A stretch of DNA of 35,483 nt from an uncultured Fusobacteriaceae bacterium (lineage in GTDB: Bacteria; Fusobacteriota; Fusobacteriia; Fusobacteriales; Fusobacteriaceae). Made by a program: the position numbers and the translations under genes. The notes below the pieces were generated by a model, which searched no databases, had not been told where the DNA came from, and was given only the letters and a program-made list of their open reading frames with translations. The stretch lies in assembly GCA_947038515.1 (NCBI GenBank), contig CAMQWJ010000017.1, positions 1 to 35,483 on the forward strand. The letters run 5' to 3'. Of this stretch, positions 34,023 through 35,483 are shown one piece after another; position 1 is the first letter of the stretch, and every line of letters begins with the position of its first letter.

Positions 34023-35483
34023 ATGAAAAAGTTAATATCATTATCATTGTTACTATTTTTAATAGGTTGTGGAAAAGCAGTAGATATTTTACAGGAACGA
34101 AATGGAGTAAAGTTTGAAATAAATAGTACAACTCCTTATACAGGAAAATTCAAAGAAAATCATTCCAATGGAAAATTAAAGAGTAAAGGAAATTATAAAA
34201 ATGGAAAAGAAGAAGGAGAAGCTAAATATTATTATTACACAGGTAAGTTAGAGAGGGAAGAAAATTATAAAAATGGAAAACGAGATGGAGTGACTAGAGT
34301 TTATTATTATACAGGTAAGCTAAATAGTGAATTGAATTATAAAAATGGGAAACGAGACGGAATGGCTAGACTTTATTATTATAATGGGAAATTAGAGCAG
34401 GAATTAAATTATAAAAATGGAAAAGAAGAAGGAGTATATAAATGTTATTTAAAAACAGGTAAGTTAAAGAGTGAAGAAAATTATAAAAATGGAAAACGAG
34501 ATGGAGTGGCTAAATATTATTCTGACACAGGTAAGTTAAAGAGTGAAGAAAATTATAAAAATGGAAAACGAGATGGAGTGGCTAGATATTATGAGTACGC
34601 AGGTAAGTTAAAGAATGAGTTAAATTATAAAAATGATGTAAAAGAAGGAGTGTATAGAACTTATTATGACACTGGGGAATTAAAGGCTGAAGAAAACTAT
34701 AAAAATGATGAAAAAGAAGGAGCGCGCAGAGCTTATTATGCCAGTGGTAAGTTACAAGAGAAAGCAAATTATAAGGATGGGAAACGAGATGGAGTATATA
34801 AAGGTTATTATACCAATGGTAAGTTAAAGTGGGACGAAAATTATAAGAATGGAAAAGAAGAAGGAGTATTTAAAGAGTATTATGAAACTGGTCAGCTAGA
34901 GAGGGAAGAAAATTATAAGAATGGTAAAGGAGTAGGAGTGGATAGAGCTTATTATGCTAGTGGTAAGCTAAGGTGGAAATTAAATTATAAAAATGGAGAA
35001 AAAGAAGGAGTATGCAAATATTATTATTATACAGGTAAGTTAGAGAGGGAAGAAAATTATAAAAACGGAAAATTAGAAGGAGTGCGTAGAATTTATTATG
35101 CCAGTGGTAAGTTAAAGCAGAAAGAGAATTATAAAAACGGAAAAGAAGAAGGAGTATTTAGAAAGTATTATGAAACTGGTAAGTTAGATGAGGAAAAAAA
35201 ATATAAAAACGGAAAATTAGAAGGAGTATTTAAAGAGTATTATGACACTGGTAAATTACGTGAGGAAAAAAAATATAAAAACGGAAAATTAGAAGGAGTA
35301 TATAAAGATTATTATTATGACTCAGGTAAGTTAGATGAGGAAAGCAATTATAAAAATGGTAAGTTAGATGAGGAAAGCAATTATAAAAATGGAAAACGAG
35401 AAGGAGTGCATAGAACTTATTTTGAAAATGGTAAGTTAGATGAGGAAAAAAAATATAAAAACGGAAAATTAGAAGGAGTATTT
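34023..35483 (+). CDS. Repetitive MORN-like (YwqK-type) lipoprotein, open at the right edge
   Basis: At least 487 residues with no stop before the window ends. The N-terminus is a lipoprotein signal (MKKLISLSLLLFLIGCGK, lipobox LIGC, lipidated Cys16). A short linker (about 20-45) leads into about 18 repeats of 23-24 residues of the form YKNGKxxGxxxxYYxxGKLxxExN. This is the MORN-variant of the YwqK antitoxin-like family, which makes a long beta-solenoid. The repeats differ mainly at exposed positions (KEEG, KRDG, KLEG). An 11-residue part-unit (GKLDEESNYKN) is duplicated near 35320-35390. It would be attached to a membrane and face outward. Its role is unknown. The ribosome site is AAGGAG. 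Confidence 0.85.
   Translation, partial: MKKLISLSLLLFLIGCGKAVDILQERNGVKFEINSTTPYTGKFKENHSNGKLKSKGNYKNGKEEGEAKYYYYTGKLEREENYKNGKRDGVTRVYYYTGKLNSELNYKNGKRDGMARLYYYNGKLEQELNYKNGKEEGVYKCYLKTGKLKSEENYKNGKRDGVAKYYSDTGKLKSEENYKNGKRDGVARYYEYAGKLKNELNYKNDVKEGVYRTYYDTGELKAEENYKNDEKEGARRAYYASGKLQEKANYKDGKRDGVYKGYYTNGKLKWDENYKNGKEEGVFKEYYETGQLEREENYKNGKGVGVDRAYYASGKLRWKLNYKNGEKEGVCKYYYYTGKLEREENYKNGKLEGVRRIYYASGKLKQKENYKNGKEEGVFRKYYETGKLDEEKKYKNGKLEGVFKEYYDTGKLREEKKYKNGKLEGVYKDYYYDSGKLDEESNYKNGKLDEESNYKNGKREGVHRTYFENGKLDEEKKYKNGKLEGVF
34110..35483 (+). repeat. About 72-bp tandem repeats in the MORN-like gene
   Basis: Units of 69-72 nt share AATTATAAAAATGGAAAA followed by a GGTAAGTTA block. The array continues off the right edge. 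One partial unit of about 33 nt is duplicated at about 35328-35393, a sign of slippage or unequal recombination that kept the frame. Confidence 0.85.

Noticed and set aside
34110-35483. CRISPR-like or minisatellite array at the right edge
   Set aside because: The repeats keep one open frame with a lipoprotein start and code for MORN-like units.

Overview
The window is AT-rich bacterial DNA that most likely comes from a Fusobacterium (Fusobacteriota), or a close relative. The evidence is the very low GC with A/T-ending codons, strong AGGAGG ribosome sites, an outer-membrane TonB receptor and a type Va autotransporter with an aromatic C-terminus, combined with anaerobic amino-acid fermentation genes (histidine, and a selenocysteine-containing betaine/sarcosine reductase) and an anaerobic heme-degradation locus. 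The species cannot be decided from the sequence alone.

Layout. (1) 1-6819, plus strand: the 3' end of a divergent contractile injection system resembling type VI secretion. It holds a TssF-like and a TssG-like baseplate protein (overlapping by 4 nt), an unusually long sheath protein, an Hcp-like tube protein, a TssK/receptor-binding-like protein, a small J-domain protein and a membrane-anchored FHA protein. The cluster continues off the left edge. (2) 7139-11902, plus: histidine utilisation genes ftcD-hutH-hutI-hutG, with no urocanase gene in the window. (3) 11962-18217: a divergent heme locus. On the minus strand a TonB-dependent receptor is followed by a flavodoxin-like (FldH-type) protein and exbB-exbD-tonB. 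On the plus strand a DUF454 membrane protein overlaps a ChuW/HutW/HmuW-type radical SAM heme-degrading enzyme. (4) 18402-23162, plus: the class I heat-shock operon hrcA-grpE-dnaK-dnaJ, with a sigma-A promoter and an imperfect CIRCE operator. (5) 23308-26778, plus: a large repetitive autotransporter. (6) 27078-33049, minus: grdI-like and grdH-like betaine reductase component B genes, a BCCT transporter, a small coiled-coil protein and a MATE exporter. A divergent TetR-family regulator lies at 33275-33952. The grdH gene reads through an in-frame UGA as selenocysteine, with a SECIS-like hairpin just downstream. (7) 34023 to the right edge: a very repetitive MORN-like (YwqK-type) lipoprotein, still open at the end.

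How the genes work together. The hut genes degrade histidine to glutamate by two possible last steps, one saving the one-carbon unit on tetrahydrofolate and one releasing formamide. The heme locus imports heme using ExbBD-TonB energy, and the radical SAM enzyme plus flavodoxin can open the ring and release iron without oxygen. The BCCT carrier and GrdHI-like proteins form an uptake-and-reduction module for betaine or a related N-methylated compound. Shared GrdA/C/D and the Sec insertion genes must lie elsewhere.

Most notable observations: the divergent injection system with its oversized sheath and J-domain/FHA partners; two genes (hutG and the flavodoxin) whose Shine-Dalgarno sits about 35-40 nt too far upstream but is brought to normal spacing by a hairpin; a DUF454 gene with no standard start codon behind a perfect consensus promoter; the Sec codon and SECIS in grdH; and a CG-centred palindrome in the leader of the grd operon, opposite a TetR gene.
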